64,000 nt of DNA from Paenibacillus sp. (GCA_031254035.1 JAIRVF010000100.1:1-64000); one strand, 5' to 3'; positions 25,144-33,971 are shown, counted from the first letter of the stretch. Numbers and translations: made by a program. Notes: generated from the letters alone by a model not told the origin.

Positions 25144-25697
25144 AGCCGGTACTCCCTGCTTTTTAGTTCGATCGGAATGCCAACAGTCACCAAAAACACC
25201 TGCTCACATACACGCGCCACCGACTGATTCAATATCCCTGCATAGTCACGATACACTCGGCCCAGCGGGTACTCGGGCACTATGCCGTCCCCGACCTCAT
25301 TGGTCACGAGTACAAGCTGGCCGGGATACCCTTTAATTTCCTCCGCAAGATTTTGAATGGCCTCCCTGATGTTCTGCTCCATATCCTTCTGATCTTCAGC
25401 GGCCAAAATGACATTGCTGAGCCATAAGGTCAAACAATCCACCAACACGGTAGGCGCACTCGAATCCGAATGAAAGGACCGGAGCAGTTCTGCCAGTCGC
25501 CGCGGCTCTTCTACCGTCCGCCAGGCAAAATCCGCTTGATCCCGCTGCTCTTTATGCAGTGCGATTCGTTCTTTCATTTCTTGGTCAAAGGCCTGTGCAG
25601 TCGCTACGTAAATCGCTTGGTCCGTATTCGCCATGATCCACCGCTCTGCGAAGGAGCTTTTCCCGCTCCTTGCTCCACCTGTTACCAGAATGCTCAT
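25140..25697 (-). CDS. cobU: Adenosylcobinamide kinase / cobinamide-phosphate guanylyltransferase
   Basis: 185 residues. It starts with MSILVTGGARSGKSSFAER, a P-loop kinase motif. The guanylylated His lies in ALHKEQRDQADFAWRTVEEP, and LVDCLTLWLSNVI and LVTNEVGDGIVPEYPLGRVY are signatures of the bifunctional enzyme. It phosphorylates cobinamide and then forms cobinamide-GDP. The ATG (25695-25697) overlaps the cobT stop by four bases; the upstream in-frame part overlapping cobT is not coding. Confidence 0.95.
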   Translation of the reverse strand: MSILVTGGARSGKSSFAERWIMANTDQAIYVATAQAFDQEMKERIALHKEQRDQADFAWRTVEEPRRLAELLRSFHSDSSAPTVLVDCLTLWLSNVILAAEDQKDMEQNIREAIQNLAEEIKGYPGQLVLVTNEVGDGIVPEYPLGRVYRDYAGILNQSVARVCEQVFLVTVGIPIELKSREYRL

Positions 25698-26761
25698 GGC
25701 TGCTCCGGTGATTCGCTTCCGGAAATACCTGCACTTTCGAATGTGGCCATTTCGCTGACAATCCGACAAGCCGCGTCAATCAGCGTCAGTCCGAGTACAC
25801 CACCGGTGCCTTCGCCGATTCTCATGTCCAGATCCAGTCCCGGACGCATATCCAGCGCCTGCAGCAGCATACGATGTCCCTGCTCATGGGAGGCATGGGA
25901 TGCTATCATGTAACCAGCTGCTTCTGGACAAACGGCCCGTGCCAGCAAAGCTGCCGCACTGGATATAAATCCGTCGATAACAACCGGACAACGGTTGGCT
26001 GCCGCACCTAGAATGACGCCGGCCAGACCGCCAATTTCGAGCCCTCCGACTTTTGCGAGCACGTCGATCGGATCAGACACATCCGGATGATTCAGCTTCA
26101 GCGCCTTTTCAATGACGCTGATTTTATGCTTCAGGCGCGCATCATCGAGCCCGGTGCCGCGTCCCGTCGCAACACGAGGGTCCGTATGGGTCATCGCGCA
26201 CATGACTGCCGCGCTAGGAGTCGTATTCCCGATTCCCATCTCTCCGGTCACAAAAATGTTTATTCCGCGCTGCACAGCCTCTTCTACCAGCCGGATACCT
26301 GTTTCGATGGACATTTCTGCTTCTTCTCGCGTCATGGCCGGTCCCTTGGCCATATTAGCCGTACCAAAGCGGATTTTGCGTGAAATCAACTCCGGATGGG
26401 AAATATCGCTGTTTACGCCGATATCTACACATACCACCTGCGCTTTAGCCTGGCGGGCCAATACGTTTACCGCGGCTCCGCCTGACAAGAAGTTATAGAT
26501 CATCTGGGGCGTGACTTCCTGCGGAAAAGCGCTGACCCCTTCTTCGCATACCCCATGATCGGCAGCCATAATAATAACCTCACGTTTATCAAAAGAAGGT
26601 TTGATCTTGCCCGTGATACCCGCAAGCTGCACGGCCAGAGCTTCCAGCTTGCCGAGTGCGCCCGGTGGTACCGTCAAATTACCGATATGGGCTTTCGCCG
26701 CTTGAGCTGCCTCACTGTCAAGACCTGTAATTCGTTTTACATACTGTTCCAAAAAGCTCAT
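25694..26761 (-). CDS. cobT: Nicotinate-nucleotide--dimethylbenzimidazole phosphoribosyltransferase
   Basis: 355 residues, usual for CobT. Characteristic parts are LGKLEALAVQLAGITGK, IIMAADHGVCEEGVSAFPQE, FVTGEMGIGNTTPSAAVM, HASHEQGHRM and LDMRIGEGTGGVLG, the last holding the catalytic Glu. It activates dimethylbenzimidazole as alpha-ribazole phosphate. AGGGGGG lies upstream of the ATG (26759-26761), and 22 bases separate it from btuD. Transport and lower-ligand attachment genes therefore share one transcript. Confidence 0.96.
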   Translation of the reverse strand: MSFLEQYVKRITGLDSEAAQAAKAHIGNLTVPPGALGKLEALAVQLAGITGKIKPSFDKREVIIMAADHGVCEEGVSAFPQEVTPQMIYNFLSGGAAVNVLARQAKAQVVCVDIGVNSDISHPELISRKIRFGTANMAKGPAMTREEAEMSIETGIRLVEEAVQRGINIFVTGEMGIGNTTPSAAVMCAMTHTDPRVATGRGTGLDDARLKHKISVIEKALKLNHPDVSDPIDVLAKVGGLEIGGLAGVILGAAANRCPVVIDGFISSAAALLARAVCPEAAGYMIASHASHEQGHRMLLQALDMRPGLDLDMRIGEGTGGVLGLTLIDAACRIVSEMATFESAGISGSESPEQP

Positions 26762-26783
26762 GTTGTCTTCCCCCCTAGTTCAA

Positions 26784-27584
26784 TTAAATCCTCTGTTCAT
26801 CCATTTGATTAGGACTGGACAAAAGTACTTGCGGCACGCCGCTTCCAGGATGAGTAACGACGACAGGTTCAACCTCGTAGACGGACCGGATACGCTCTTC
26901 CGTCAGCATCTCCTCCGGCGTACCCATGCCGATCGCCTTGCCGCCTTGCAGCACAAGCAGCTTGTCGCAATACAGCGCGGCAAGATTAAGATCATGCAGT
27001 ACGGCGATTACCGTGATTCCCGTTTCTCTCCGCCAGTTGGCCACCAGCTCCATGAACTGCTGCTGGTAATGGATATCCAGAAAAGTTGTTGGCTCATCCA
27101 ACAGCAAAATTTGCGGCTCCTGAGCCATGACCTGCCCGAGCGCCACCCGTTGCCGTTGACCGCCGCTTAACTCATCCAGCGCCCGCTCCGCCAGCTCATG
27201 AAGTTCAAGCTTATCCATAATTCCATCGATAAGTAAATCTACTCCCTCTCGGGAATCACGCCCAAGCCAATCCAGGTAAGGATAACGTCCCATCTCCAGC
27301 ACTTCCCTTACGGGATAATGAACAGGTGCAATCCCTTCCTGTTGAAGCACCCCCATCATCCGCGAGAGCTGCTTGCGGTTATAGCTGGCAATATTCCGGC
27401 CGCGGATGTTAATCGCACCTTTGCTCATCCGTTCCACTCCCGAAAGCATGCGCATCAATGTCGACTTGCCGCTTCCATTCGGACCGATGATGCCCCACCA
27501 TTCTCCCTCCGCAATGGTCCAATCCAGACCATGCAAGGCGGTGATGCCTCCGAACTGCTTCCTAGCGCCTATAACCTCGATCAC
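26784..27584 (-). CDS. btuD: Cobalamin ABC transporter, ATP-binding protein
   Basis: 266 residues. Walker A GPNGSGKSTLMR (about 35-46), Q loop GVLQQEG, signature ELSGGQRQRVALG, Walker B ILLLDEPTTFLD, and H-loop VLHDLNLAA mark a FecCD/BtuCD-type importer ATPase. The start is GTG (27582-27584), overlapping the btuC stop by four bases (GTGA), with AGGGGGG upstream. The substrate, cobalamin or cobinamide, is inferred from the riboswitch and the co-transcribed cob genes rather than from the protein itself. Confidence 0.93.
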   Translation of the reverse strand: MIEVIGARKQFGGITALHGLDWTIAEGEWWGIIGPNGSGKSTLMRMLSGVERMSKGAINIRGRNIASYNRKQLSRMMGVLQQEGIAPVHYPVREVLEMGRYPYLDWLGRDSREGVDLLIDGIMDKLELHELAERALDELSGGQRQRVALGQVMAQEPQILLLDEPTTFLDIHYQQQFMELVANWRRETGITVIAVLHDLNLAALYCDKLLVLQGGKAIGMGTPEEMLTEERIRSVYEVEPVVVTHPGSGVPQVLLSSPNQMDEQRI

Positions 27585-28627
27585 GAGCTTATCCCCCCTC
27601 GCTGCTTCTTGTTACGATAAAGCAGGTAGCCAAAGAATGGCGCGCCCACGAACGCAGTCACTACGCCAAGCGGAATTTCCGTTGGAGCAAGAACCGAGCG
27701 GGCGATCGTATCTGCCCATACCATAAATATCCCGCCGCCGATCGCGGAAAGCGGAACGATATATTTATAGTTCGGCCCGACGATCAGCCGGATCACATGC
27801 GGAATAACCAGACCCACAAAGCCGATAACCCCGGCCATGGACACCGCTGCGGCCGTCAGAAGTGTGCTAACCAGAAGCACCATAATCTTGAGTTTCTCCA
27901 CATTCACACCTAGATGTGCCGCCTGCCGCTCCCCTAGGGATAAAAGGTTAAGAGAACGCGCTCGACTCCAGATGAAGATGAATCCAACAAGGAAATATGG
28001 CAAAAGGATGATCGTATACGACCATCCACGCAAACTCAGACTACCCATTGTCCAATATAAAATTTCATTGACGGTGCGCTTCGACATAGCCGTCAGGAAA
28101 GAAACGATCGCCCCGAGAAAAGACTGCATCACCACGCCCGACAAGATCAAGCTGTTCGTCGGGATTTTGCCTTTCTCTCGGGCAAGTACCATAACCCCCC
28201 ACAATGTTAGCGAGCCGGTGACGAACGCCACAGCAGGCATAGACCAAGCTCCGAACAAGGAATACTGCATTCCAAAATAAATCAGCATCGACGCGCCAAC
28301 CGCCGAACCAGAGGATACGCCCAGCGTAAACGGATCGGCTAGCGGGTTCCGCAGCACTCCCTGAAATCCGGAGCCCGCCACGGCAAGCGACGCACCAACC
28401 AGCATGCCGAGCAGCACACGTGGCAGCCGTACTTTGATAATAATTTGCTCAAAAGACGGGTCCCAGTTCGGCTGAATTCCCTCCCCGATCCAGGGCAACC
28501 GATGAAGCACTATGAATACGATATCCTTCACCGGCAGTGCGACCGAACCGATCCCTAGACAGATTAGCAGGGTCAACACTAGCAGTACAATGCCGATCCC
28601 TCCGTAACCTGCCAGTTTCTTACTCAT
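27581..28627 (-). CDS. btuC: Cobalamin ABC transporter, permease (FecCD family)
   Basis: 348 residues with about ten membrane segments. FecCD-family motifs are IIIKVRLPRVLLGMLVGASL, GSGFQGVLRNPLADPFTLGV with following SSGSAVGAS, and AGVIGFVGLVIPHVIRLIVG (the coupling-helix region). It forms the channel of the corrinoid importer. Its ATG (28625-28627) shares one base with the btuF stop (TAATG), so the two are translationally coupled. Confidence 0.93.
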   Translation of the reverse strand: MSKKLAGYGGIGIVLLVLTLLICLGIGSVALPVKDIVFIVLHRLPWIGEGIQPNWDPSFEQIIIKVRLPRVLLGMLVGASLAVAGSGFQGVLRNPLADPFTLGVSSGSAVGASMLIYFGMQYSLFGAWSMPAVAFVTGSLTLWGVMVLAREKGKIPTNSLILSGVVMQSFLGAIVSFLTAMSKRTVNEILYWTMGSLSLRGWSYTIILLPYFLVGFIFIWSRARSLNLLSLGERQAAHLGVNVEKLKIMVLLVSTLLTAAAVSMAGVIGFVGLVIPHVIRLIVGPNYKYIVPLSAIGGGIFMVWADTIARSVLAPTEIPLGVVTAFVGAPFFGYLLYRNKKQRGGISS

Positions 28628-29637
28628 TATTTAAACAACTCCGGATAAATCGCTTTGGCAACTTCCAGAAGACCTTGCGTTACGCGCGGACCTGGACGGC
28701 TCAGCAAATTATCATCCATTCCGATGACATTCCCGTTTTTCACAGCTGTAATCTGGTCCCAGCCGCTGCGGCCTTTAATGATGTCTCCCAGGCCTTTTTT
28801 AGTTTTATCGTCTACAACACTTTTTGCAAACAATATCACATCCGGATTGTCCTTAATAATCTTCTCTTCGCTGATTTGATTCCAGCCTTGCGTATCCGCC
28901 GCCACATTGATGCCTCCGGCAAGCATAATCAATTCATCCATAAACTCGCCTTTACCTACGGTCCAGCCTGGCGAGAACTCGATATACACTTTTTTCTTCT
29001 GATCTTCGCTCAAAGACTTGACGGCCTGTACGATCTTGTCTCTTTCCTCTTTCATCTGATCCACGACTTTTTGCGCTTCGGCCTGATGGTCCGTGATTTG
29101 CCCGTAGGTTTCAATGTTTTTCATTACGTCATCTACCGTTTTCGGAGCGGTTTTGAAAATAGGAATTTGGAGTTCGCGCAGCTTCTTCACCGCGTCCTCG
29201 CTCATCGAAATCCCGGTGAATACCACATCCGGCTGAGCCGCAATCATCGCTTCCTCGTTTGGTTTCATGATTCCGCCCATTTTAGGTTTGGATTTCACCG
29301 CTTCCGGATAATCATCATAATCGGATACGCCTACGATTTCATCTCCGAGTCCGATCGCAAACAATGCTTCGGTTTCCGCCGGAGACACCGATACGATTTT
29401 TTTCGGCGCTTCTTTGAAAGTAAAGGACTGTCCTGTGGCATCCTGTAGAGTTAATGGATATGTAGTTTTCAGTTGATCTTGTTGATCAGTTTGCGTCTGC
29501 TGGGACTCTTGTTTAGCAGGCTCCTGAGTTGCAGTTTGATTATCCTTAGTTTCATTGCCACAAGCAGCAAGGGATAACGCGAGCAGCAGAGCCGCAATTC
29601 CAGTGGACCATCTCTTTACAGCGGGTTTTAAATTCAT
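28627..29637 (-). CDS. btuF: Cobalamin ABC transporter, substrate-binding lipoprotein
   Basis: 336 residues. A lipoprotein signal ends in LSLAAC (Cys26), followed by a Gln/Thr-rich linker and a class III (helical backbone) binding protein: KKIVSVSPAETEALFAIGLG, DEIVGVSDYDDYPEA, AQPDVVFTGISMSEDAVKKL, and a C-terminal KNGNVIGMDDNLLSRPGPRV. These resemble BtuF/FepB proteins. Being first behind the cobalamin riboswitch makes a corrinoid the expected ligand. AGGAGAG precedes the ATG at 29635-29637. Confidence 0.93.
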   Translation of the reverse strand: MNLKPAVKRWSTGIAALLLALSLAACGNETKDNQTATQEPAKQESQQTQTDQQDQLKTTYPLTLQDATGQSFTFKEAPKKIVSVSPAETEALFAIGLGDEIVGVSDYDDYPEAVKSKPKMGGIMKPNEEAMIAAQPDVVFTGISMSEDAVKKLRELQIPIFKTAPKTVDDVMKNIETYGQITDHQAEAQKVVDQMKEERDKIVQAVKSLSEDQKKKVYIEFSPGWTVGKGEFMDELIMLAGGINVAADTQGWNQISEEKIIKDNPDVILFAKSVVDDKTKKGLGDIIKGRSGWDQITAVKNGNVIGMDDNLLSRPGPRVTQGLLEVAKAIYPELFK

Positions 29638-29773
29638 TTACGGTTCTCTCCTCAATTTGGTTTTTCAGACACAAAAGAGGCCTGGTAGTACAACGTTCAT
29701 GAATACTGCATGACGGAGTAAATCACGGAAAAAGCAGATGGTTTAGCGCCTTGAGACAACCAGGTTCTTTTTC

Positions 29774-29809
29774 AATAAAAAACCCTGATTCTTATTATAA
29801 GAATCAGGG
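29774..29809 (-). terminator. Intrinsic terminator of the cobalamin riboswitch
   Basis: CCCTGATTCTTAT and ATAAGAATCAGGG (29783-29809) form a perfect 13-bp stem with a single-base loop, followed on the minus strand by T6ATT. It lies between the aptamer and btuF, so it is the expression platform that stops transcription when cobalamin is bound. Confidence 0.88.
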
Positions 29810-29934
29810 ATTACGTCTCCTCGGACTTTTGCAATTGCAGCCGTGATCGGCAGACACCATTGATTCTTTAATCAATTGGTGTGCAAAAAGGCGCTAGAAC
29901 GCAATCCTTTCCTCGAAGGACCGTCATTACTCTC

Positions 29935-30125
29935 ATGAGGTAGGTCTCCTGACTTACAGGCTTGGCAGTATCATCCCGGCCTTCCCATTCCTATTTGTAG
30001 CGGAACAGTGGCATTTCGGGATATTCCTGTTTTACAGTGGCGGGACCGTGCTGGATTTGCACCAGCTTCCCTATTCACCCGGAGGCAGCAGCTGCTGCTT
30101 TTCCAGGACCTCATCAGTTATCATT
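29935..30125 (-). promoter_or_regulatory. Cobalamin riboswitch
   Basis: The minus strand carries the B12-box core GCTGGTGCAAATCCAGCACG at about 30045-30065 followed by GTCCCGCCACTG, preceded by AATAGGGAA, and ends with AAGTCAGGAGACCTACCTC. These are the conserved blocks of the AdoCbl-type cobalamin aptamer. The 5' boundary (helix P1, GGTCCTGG side) is approximate. With the terminator at 29774-29809 it gives cobalamin-dependent transcription control of btuF-btuC-btuD-cobT-cobU-cobS-cobQ. Confidence 0.95.
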
Positions 30126-30163
30126 ATTCACTTTTATTTCCAGGCAATGTATCTCTTCCTTAG

Positions 30164-30192
30164 ATTATATGTGAAATATTCCATACTTACAA
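30164..30192 (-). promoter_or_regulatory. Promoter of the riboswitch-btuF operon
   Basis: On the minus strand a -35 box TTGTAA (30187-30192) and a perfect -10 TATAAT (30164-30169) are separated by 17 bases, about 40 bases upstream of the aptamer. Confidence 0.8.
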
Positions 30193-30264
30193 TGACATAT
30201 ATCACAATCGCGATATAGTTTGTACCTGCGTGCCTCCACACAAGGGATCTCAGTAGGGCTCATT

Positions 30265-30891
30265 TCAAATGATATGAAGGTCGCCGCCCGTCCAGTCATC
30301 TTCCCCGCGTATCATCTGTAAGACGAGCAAATTTCCCGGTTCAACTTTTATATCCCAAAAAGCTATATCCCGATGGAGCCAATGTACAATCTGCCGGATC
30401 ACGCCTCCATGAGCCACCAGCAGCACGGAGGAGGTCAGTGGAGAATCGACAGCCTGTTCATCCTCTGCGATCCGTAGCATGAATTCCAGAAACTCTGTAG
30501 TCCTATGTTCAAATGCTTCCCAAGACTCTCCCTGCGGAGGGGTAACGCACTTCGGTTCGTCCAACCACTGCCGGTACAGGGGCACATTCTTGAGCTGATC
30601 ATAGGTATGGCCCTCCCATTCCCCGAAGTCCATTTCCCGCAAACGACTGTCGTATACGGCTTCGGTTGAAAGGTCCGGACGCACCGCATTCAGACTTTCG
30701 CGGCAGCGCGTAAGATCGCTGCAGTAGATGCGGTCAAAGTCCATTTCTTTTAATTTATTTCGAGCAGAAATCAATTCTTCATGACCTTTACTACTGAGGC
30801 TGAGGTCCGTGTGGCCCAAGTAGCGCTTCTGCTCATTCCATAAGGTAGAGCCATGTCTCATCAGAACGAGATCAAACCGCTTCAAGTCCAT
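30265..30891 (-). CDS. cobC: Histidine phosphatase, probable alpha-ribazole phosphatase
   Basis: 208 residues, phosphoglycerate-mutase-like fold. LMRHGSTLWN carries the catalytic RHG (Ser in place of the common Glu/Gln), with YLGHTDLSLSSKG, IYCSDLTRCRESL, LREMDFGEWEGHTYDQL (catalytic Glu), and LLVAHGGVIRQIV (second catalytic His). In this context it would remove the phosphate from alpha-ribazole-5'-phosphate or cobalamin-5'-phosphate. ATG 30889-30891 follows GGGAGG, within the last ten bases of cbiB. It is last in the cobD-cbiZ-cbiB-cobC group. Confidence 0.88.
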   Translation of the reverse strand: MDLKRFDLVLMRHGSTLWNEQKRYLGHTDLSLSSKGHEELISARNKLKEMDFDRIYCSDLTRCRESLNAVRPDLSTEAVYDSRLREMDFGEWEGHTYDQLKNVPLYRQWLDEPKCVTPPQGESWEAFEHRTTEFLEFMLRIAEDEQAVDSPLTSSVLLVAHGGVIRQIVHWLHRDIAFWDIKVEPGNLLVLQMIRGEDDWTGGDLHII

Positions 30892-31862
30892 AATGCGCCT
30901 CCCGCTCCCCATATCTCAAGTATTGCTAGAACGACGAATAGCACGGAGACTGTTAACAGCAGTCGGCCCGTCAGCAATATGTCATGGGCCTCCATCGGTC
31001 TTGACGCATCGCCCATTAACGCTCTGAAGGAAGCAACACCATGGTATACGTTTGTGCCGCCGAGCTGGATACCCAGCGCCCCTGCAACCGCGGACTCAGG
31101 AAAACCGCTGTTCGGGCTTGGATGTTTTTTCGCATCGCGCTGTATCATGCGTAATGCACTCCGGTAATCCAGCTGCAGAATCCAGGCGGACAACGTAAGC
31201 AGAAGCCCGGTCAAACGGGCCGGAATCCAGTTGGCGAGGTCGTCAAATCGGGCCGAGGCCCAGCCGAGATCCTTATACTTCTCATTTTTGTAGCCGACCA
31301 TGGAGTCCAAGGTGTTCGCCGCGCGATAGGCCATGGCGAGCGGAGCTCCGCCGATCAATGCATACAGTAAAGGGGAGATGACCGCATCCACAATATTTTC
31401 GGCTACGGTTTCCACCGTTCCCCGCACGATTTCCGGTTCATCCAAATGCGAAGTTTCGCGTCCGACGATCATGCTGAGGCTGGTCCGTGCAGCTGGCAAA
31501 TCGCCTTTTTGCAGATGACGATATATTTCAAGTCCGGCGTCTTTGAGTCCTTTAACAGCGATCGTTGTTGCAATCAACACCGCTTCCACCACCCAGCCGA
31601 GCCAAGGGTGAATCCACGCGAGCAGCTTCAAAACCGCCCAGGTGATCACAAACGAACCTCCCACAAGGAACACGGGGAGCAGGATGCCGGCTTTTTTTAG
31701 ATTATCGGGACGGAAGCTGCGACGAATCCAAGCCTCCGTACTTTTGATCGCTTTTCCCATCCCAATGACCGGATGTGGAATCCAGCGCGGATCGCCGATC
31801 AGCAGATCCAGAATAAATGCCGCCGCCAGAACCACAATGGCCGTTAACTCCGTTCCGCCCAT
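30882..31862 (-). CDS. cbiB: Adenosylcobinamide-phosphate synthase
   Basis: 326 residues, a membrane protein of the CbiB/CobD family. Typical parts are FILDLLIGDPRWIPHPVIGM, GRETSHLDEPEIVRGTVETV, AENIVDAVISPLLYALIGGA, MAYRAANTLDSMVGYKNEKY, and a C-terminal SPNSGFPESAVAGALGIQLG. It attaches aminopropanol phosphate to adenosylcobyric acid. It overlaps cbiZ by 19 bases and cobC by ten. AAAGGAGG lies 13 bases before the ATG, rather far. Note that this family is called CobD in Pseudomonas; here cobD is used for the decarboxylase. Confidence 0.94.
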   Translation of the reverse strand: MGGTELTAIVVLAAAFILDLLIGDPRWIPHPVIGMGKAIKSTEAWIRRSFRPDNLKKAGILLPVFLVGGSFVITWAVLKLLAWIHPWLGWVVEAVLIATTIAVKGLKDAGLEIYRHLQKGDLPAARTSLSMIVGRETSHLDEPEIVRGTVETVAENIVDAVISPLLYALIGGAPLAMAYRAANTLDSMVGYKNEKYKDLGWASARFDDLANWIPARLTGLLLTLSAWILQLDYRSALRMIQRDAKKHPSPNSGFPESAVAGALGIQLGGTNVYHGVASFRALMGDASRPMEAHDILLTGRLLLTVSVLFVVLAILEIWGAGGALWT

Positions 31863-32566
31863 GCCGTTAGAAGCGCCTCCTTTACTCCGTCATATACCGT
31901 CCGTCCGATCATGGCCCCCAAATGCGTAGCCGTTCCTGAATAGACAAGCTCCACCGGAGATGCCGCACTTTGGCTCACGCCCAGAATGATCGCGTCCGAG
32001 GTTGTGCCGGTTGCCACCAGACCGTTCTCCGCATCCCGCACATCGAGATCGGCGAGTGCAGCCGCCTTTGCTTCCACAGCAGTCATGATGGCATTCACCA
32101 TCGCCGCCTGCGACAGCTTGGCATCAATCATCAGCATGATGTTAATCGTTCCAGGACGGTATGACGGATATGTCGTCCGTGCCGAACCCGCTCTTGCGGC
32201 GTTGGATGTCCCCGCGGTTACACAGCAGAAAACCGCCGCCTCCTCGTTTTTCTCTTCCTGCACCGATGCATGCCGCAGCTGCACCGCCGTAAGGAGCCCT
32301 GCTGTTGTATCGATTGGATATCTCCATTCCCGTAACCACCCCATCACATCCTCCACCGGACTCGAGCAGTCGTAAAAGCGATCCACATAAATATTCGCGA
32401 TTCTCCGGAGCCGTGTCATTCCCCCGCCATGTATCGGGCTTCCTATCGCTTCGAGCATCGCTGGCGACTGCAGCAGCAAATGCCGCTCGCCCTGCTTTAA
32501 CGTAAGTCCGGGCCATACTTCTGATGCATATTCCGTTTTGCTTCCATTCAAAAAAGGTGTTGTCAC
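31844..32566 (-). CDS. cbiZ: Adenosylcobinamide amidohydrolase
   Basis: 240 residues of the CbiZ family. Recognisable segments are LLLQSPAMLEAIGSPIHGGG, FCCVTAGTSNAARAGS, YRPGTINIMLMIDAKLSQAA, TAVEAKAAALADLDVRD and GTTSDAIILGVS. It cleaves the aminopropanol linkage of imported cobinamide to give cobyric acid, the salvage route first described in archaea and Rhodobacter. The start is GTG (32564-32566), with AAGGGGG eight bases upstream; no in-frame ATG fits. It lies between cobD and cbiB, the enzymes that rebuild the same linkage. Confidence 0.93.
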   Translation of the reverse strand: MTTPFLNGSKTEYASEVWPGLTLKQGERHLLLQSPAMLEAIGSPIHGGGMTRLRRIANIYVDRFYDCSSPVEDVMGWLREWRYPIDTTAGLLTAVQLRHASVQEEKNEEAAVFCCVTAGTSNAARAGSARTTYPSYRPGTINIMLMIDAKLSQAAMVNAIMTAVEAKAAALADLDVRDAENGLVATGTTSDAIILGVSQSAASPVELVYSGTATHLGAMIGRTVYDGVKEALLTAWAERS

Positions 32567-32695
32567 TTCATTTTCCCCCTTATGTCCATTTATAATCTCC
32601 TATCAAAACCTTCCGGCATCCATCAAATCGTAAATCTTCTCCCCCCAGCATCCATCAAAACGCTGCCTATTCATTGGTCTACTTGCTTCATTGGT

Positions 32696-33778
32696 CTACT
32701 GGCCATTTAGCACCTCGGCCATTATCTTCAGCAGCTGCCTGTTAGATTCCTGCGCTTTAACCGCAACCCGAATGTATTCTTCTCCCAACCCGGGATACGT
32801 GGCGCAGCTACGGATCAGCACGCCCCTACGGCCCATCTCTGTCTGCATGCTCTCTGCCGTCCATGGAGCTGGCAGGCCCGCCAGCAGAAAATTGGCTTCG
32901 CCTTCGCTGACTTCACAGCCCAGTTCCCGCAAGCCGGATACGAGCAAACACCTCTGTTCCGTAATCAGCTCAATGGTCTCTCGCTCATATCGCTCCCCGC
33001 TGTTCAAGCATGCTTCCCCTGCCAGAAGAGCAAGTCCGTTGACACTCCAGGTCACCTGCTTACCCGTCATTGCCTGCACCAGATCTGAATGTGCAACCGC
33101 GTAGCCAAGCCGCAGTCCCGGAATCGCGTAAAATTTCGTCATGGAACGTACCAAAATGGTATGCGGATATTGGTCTAGCTCCGGAAGCATCGTCTGCCTT
33201 TTATTTTCCGGAATAAAATCGATAAAAGCCTCATCCACGACCAAATATGTACCGCAGCGCTCGGCTTCGCTGGCCAGATGGCGCAGTATTCCCAGATCAT
33301 ATTGAATCCCGTTCGGGTTATTGGGCTGTCCGATGAACAGAAGGTCCACAGTCTTCAAGAGCCCTTCGATCTCTGAAAGCTCTGTTCGCCATCCGTTTTC
33401 ACGCGTACCGCACACGGACTGGACATTTGCACCGAACTGCTCCGACAGCTGCCTATATTCCGAGAAGCAAGGCTCCACAATGCCCACCTTATGCGGCTGC
33501 AACCCAAGCAATATTAAAGCCATACATTCAGCCGCCCCGTTGCCTATACAGAGCTGTTCAGAACGAACGCCCAGTTTTGCGCCAAGCCGCTCCTTCAGCC
33601 CCCGGTGCCCCGGATCCGGATACCGTATGATGGATGGCAATGCGTTTTCCAGCTCCTGCATCACACCGGGAGGAGGACCAAGCGGATTGATATTGGCGCT
33701 GAAATCCAAAAAAACGCTTTGGCCATAAACCTCGGTTGCACTCTCCAAATCCCCGCCATGCCCATATCTCTCAAGCAT
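32696..33778 (-). CDS. cobD: L-threonine-O-3-phosphate decarboxylase
   Basis: 360 residues, a class I/II PLP aminotransferase fold of the HisC-like CobD group. FLDFSANINPLGPPPGV and RYPDPGHRGLKERLG at the N-terminus, IGNGAAECMALILL, FIGQPNNPNGIQYD, LVVDEAFIDFIPE, and the PLP Lys in VRSMTKFYAIPGLRLGY are clear. It makes (R)-1-amino-2-propanol phosphate for CbiB. ATG 33776-33778 has AGGAGGGG eight bases upstream; the adjacent TTG is an alternative. A 129-base gap separates it from cbiZ. The R3 repeat lies just upstream, and no riboswitch was seen here. Confidence 0.93.
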   Translation of the reverse strand: MLERYGHGGDLESATEVYGQSVFLDFSANINPLGPPPGVMQELENALPSIIRYPDPGHRGLKERLGAKLGVRSEQLCIGNGAAECMALILLGLQPHKVGIVEPCFSEYRQLSEQFGANVQSVCGTRENGWRTELSEIEGLLKTVDLLFIGQPNNPNGIQYDLGILRHLASEAERCGTYLVVDEAFIDFIPENKRQTMLPELDQYPHTILVRSMTKFYAIPGLRLGYAVAHSDLVQAMTGKQVTWSVNGLALLAGEACLNSGERYERETIELITEQRCLLVSGLRELGCEVSEGEANFLLAGLPAPWTAESMQTEMGRRGVLIRSCATYPGLGEEYIRVAVKAQESNRQLLKIMAEVLNGQ

Positions 33779-33810
33779 CAATGTTACCCCTCCTGTCTTT
33801 TGGACGATGA

Positions 33811-33889
33811 AGCGCGATCAAAAAAATAGTGAATCCGATTTGCACGAAAACTGCCCGTCGCCTAAGCTATTATTTTTTTGATCGCGTCT
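33811..33889 (-). repeat. Palindromic repeat family R3, copy 2
   Basis: GCGCGATCAAAAAAATA (33812-33828) and TATTTTTTTGATCGCGTC (33871-33888) are inverted repeats. Read on the minus strand the block matches the start and end of 24209-24333 (AGTTTTCGTGCAAATCGGAT and then TCACTATTTTTTTGATCGCG). It lies upstream of cobD. Confidence 0.82.
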
Positions 33890-33942
33890 AATAAAAACCA
33901 TTATTGCGTCATCTTTGCGGCTCCGTCAATGCGATTTCTTTT

Positions 33943-33971
33943 TTGTTTCTTGCAAACGATTGGTTTACAAT
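33943..33971 (+). promoter_or_regulatory. Promoter of the lipoate ligase gene
   Basis: A -35 box TTGTTT (33943-33948) and a -10 box TACAAT (33966-33971) are separated by 17 bases, 50 bases before the start codon. Confidence 0.7.
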
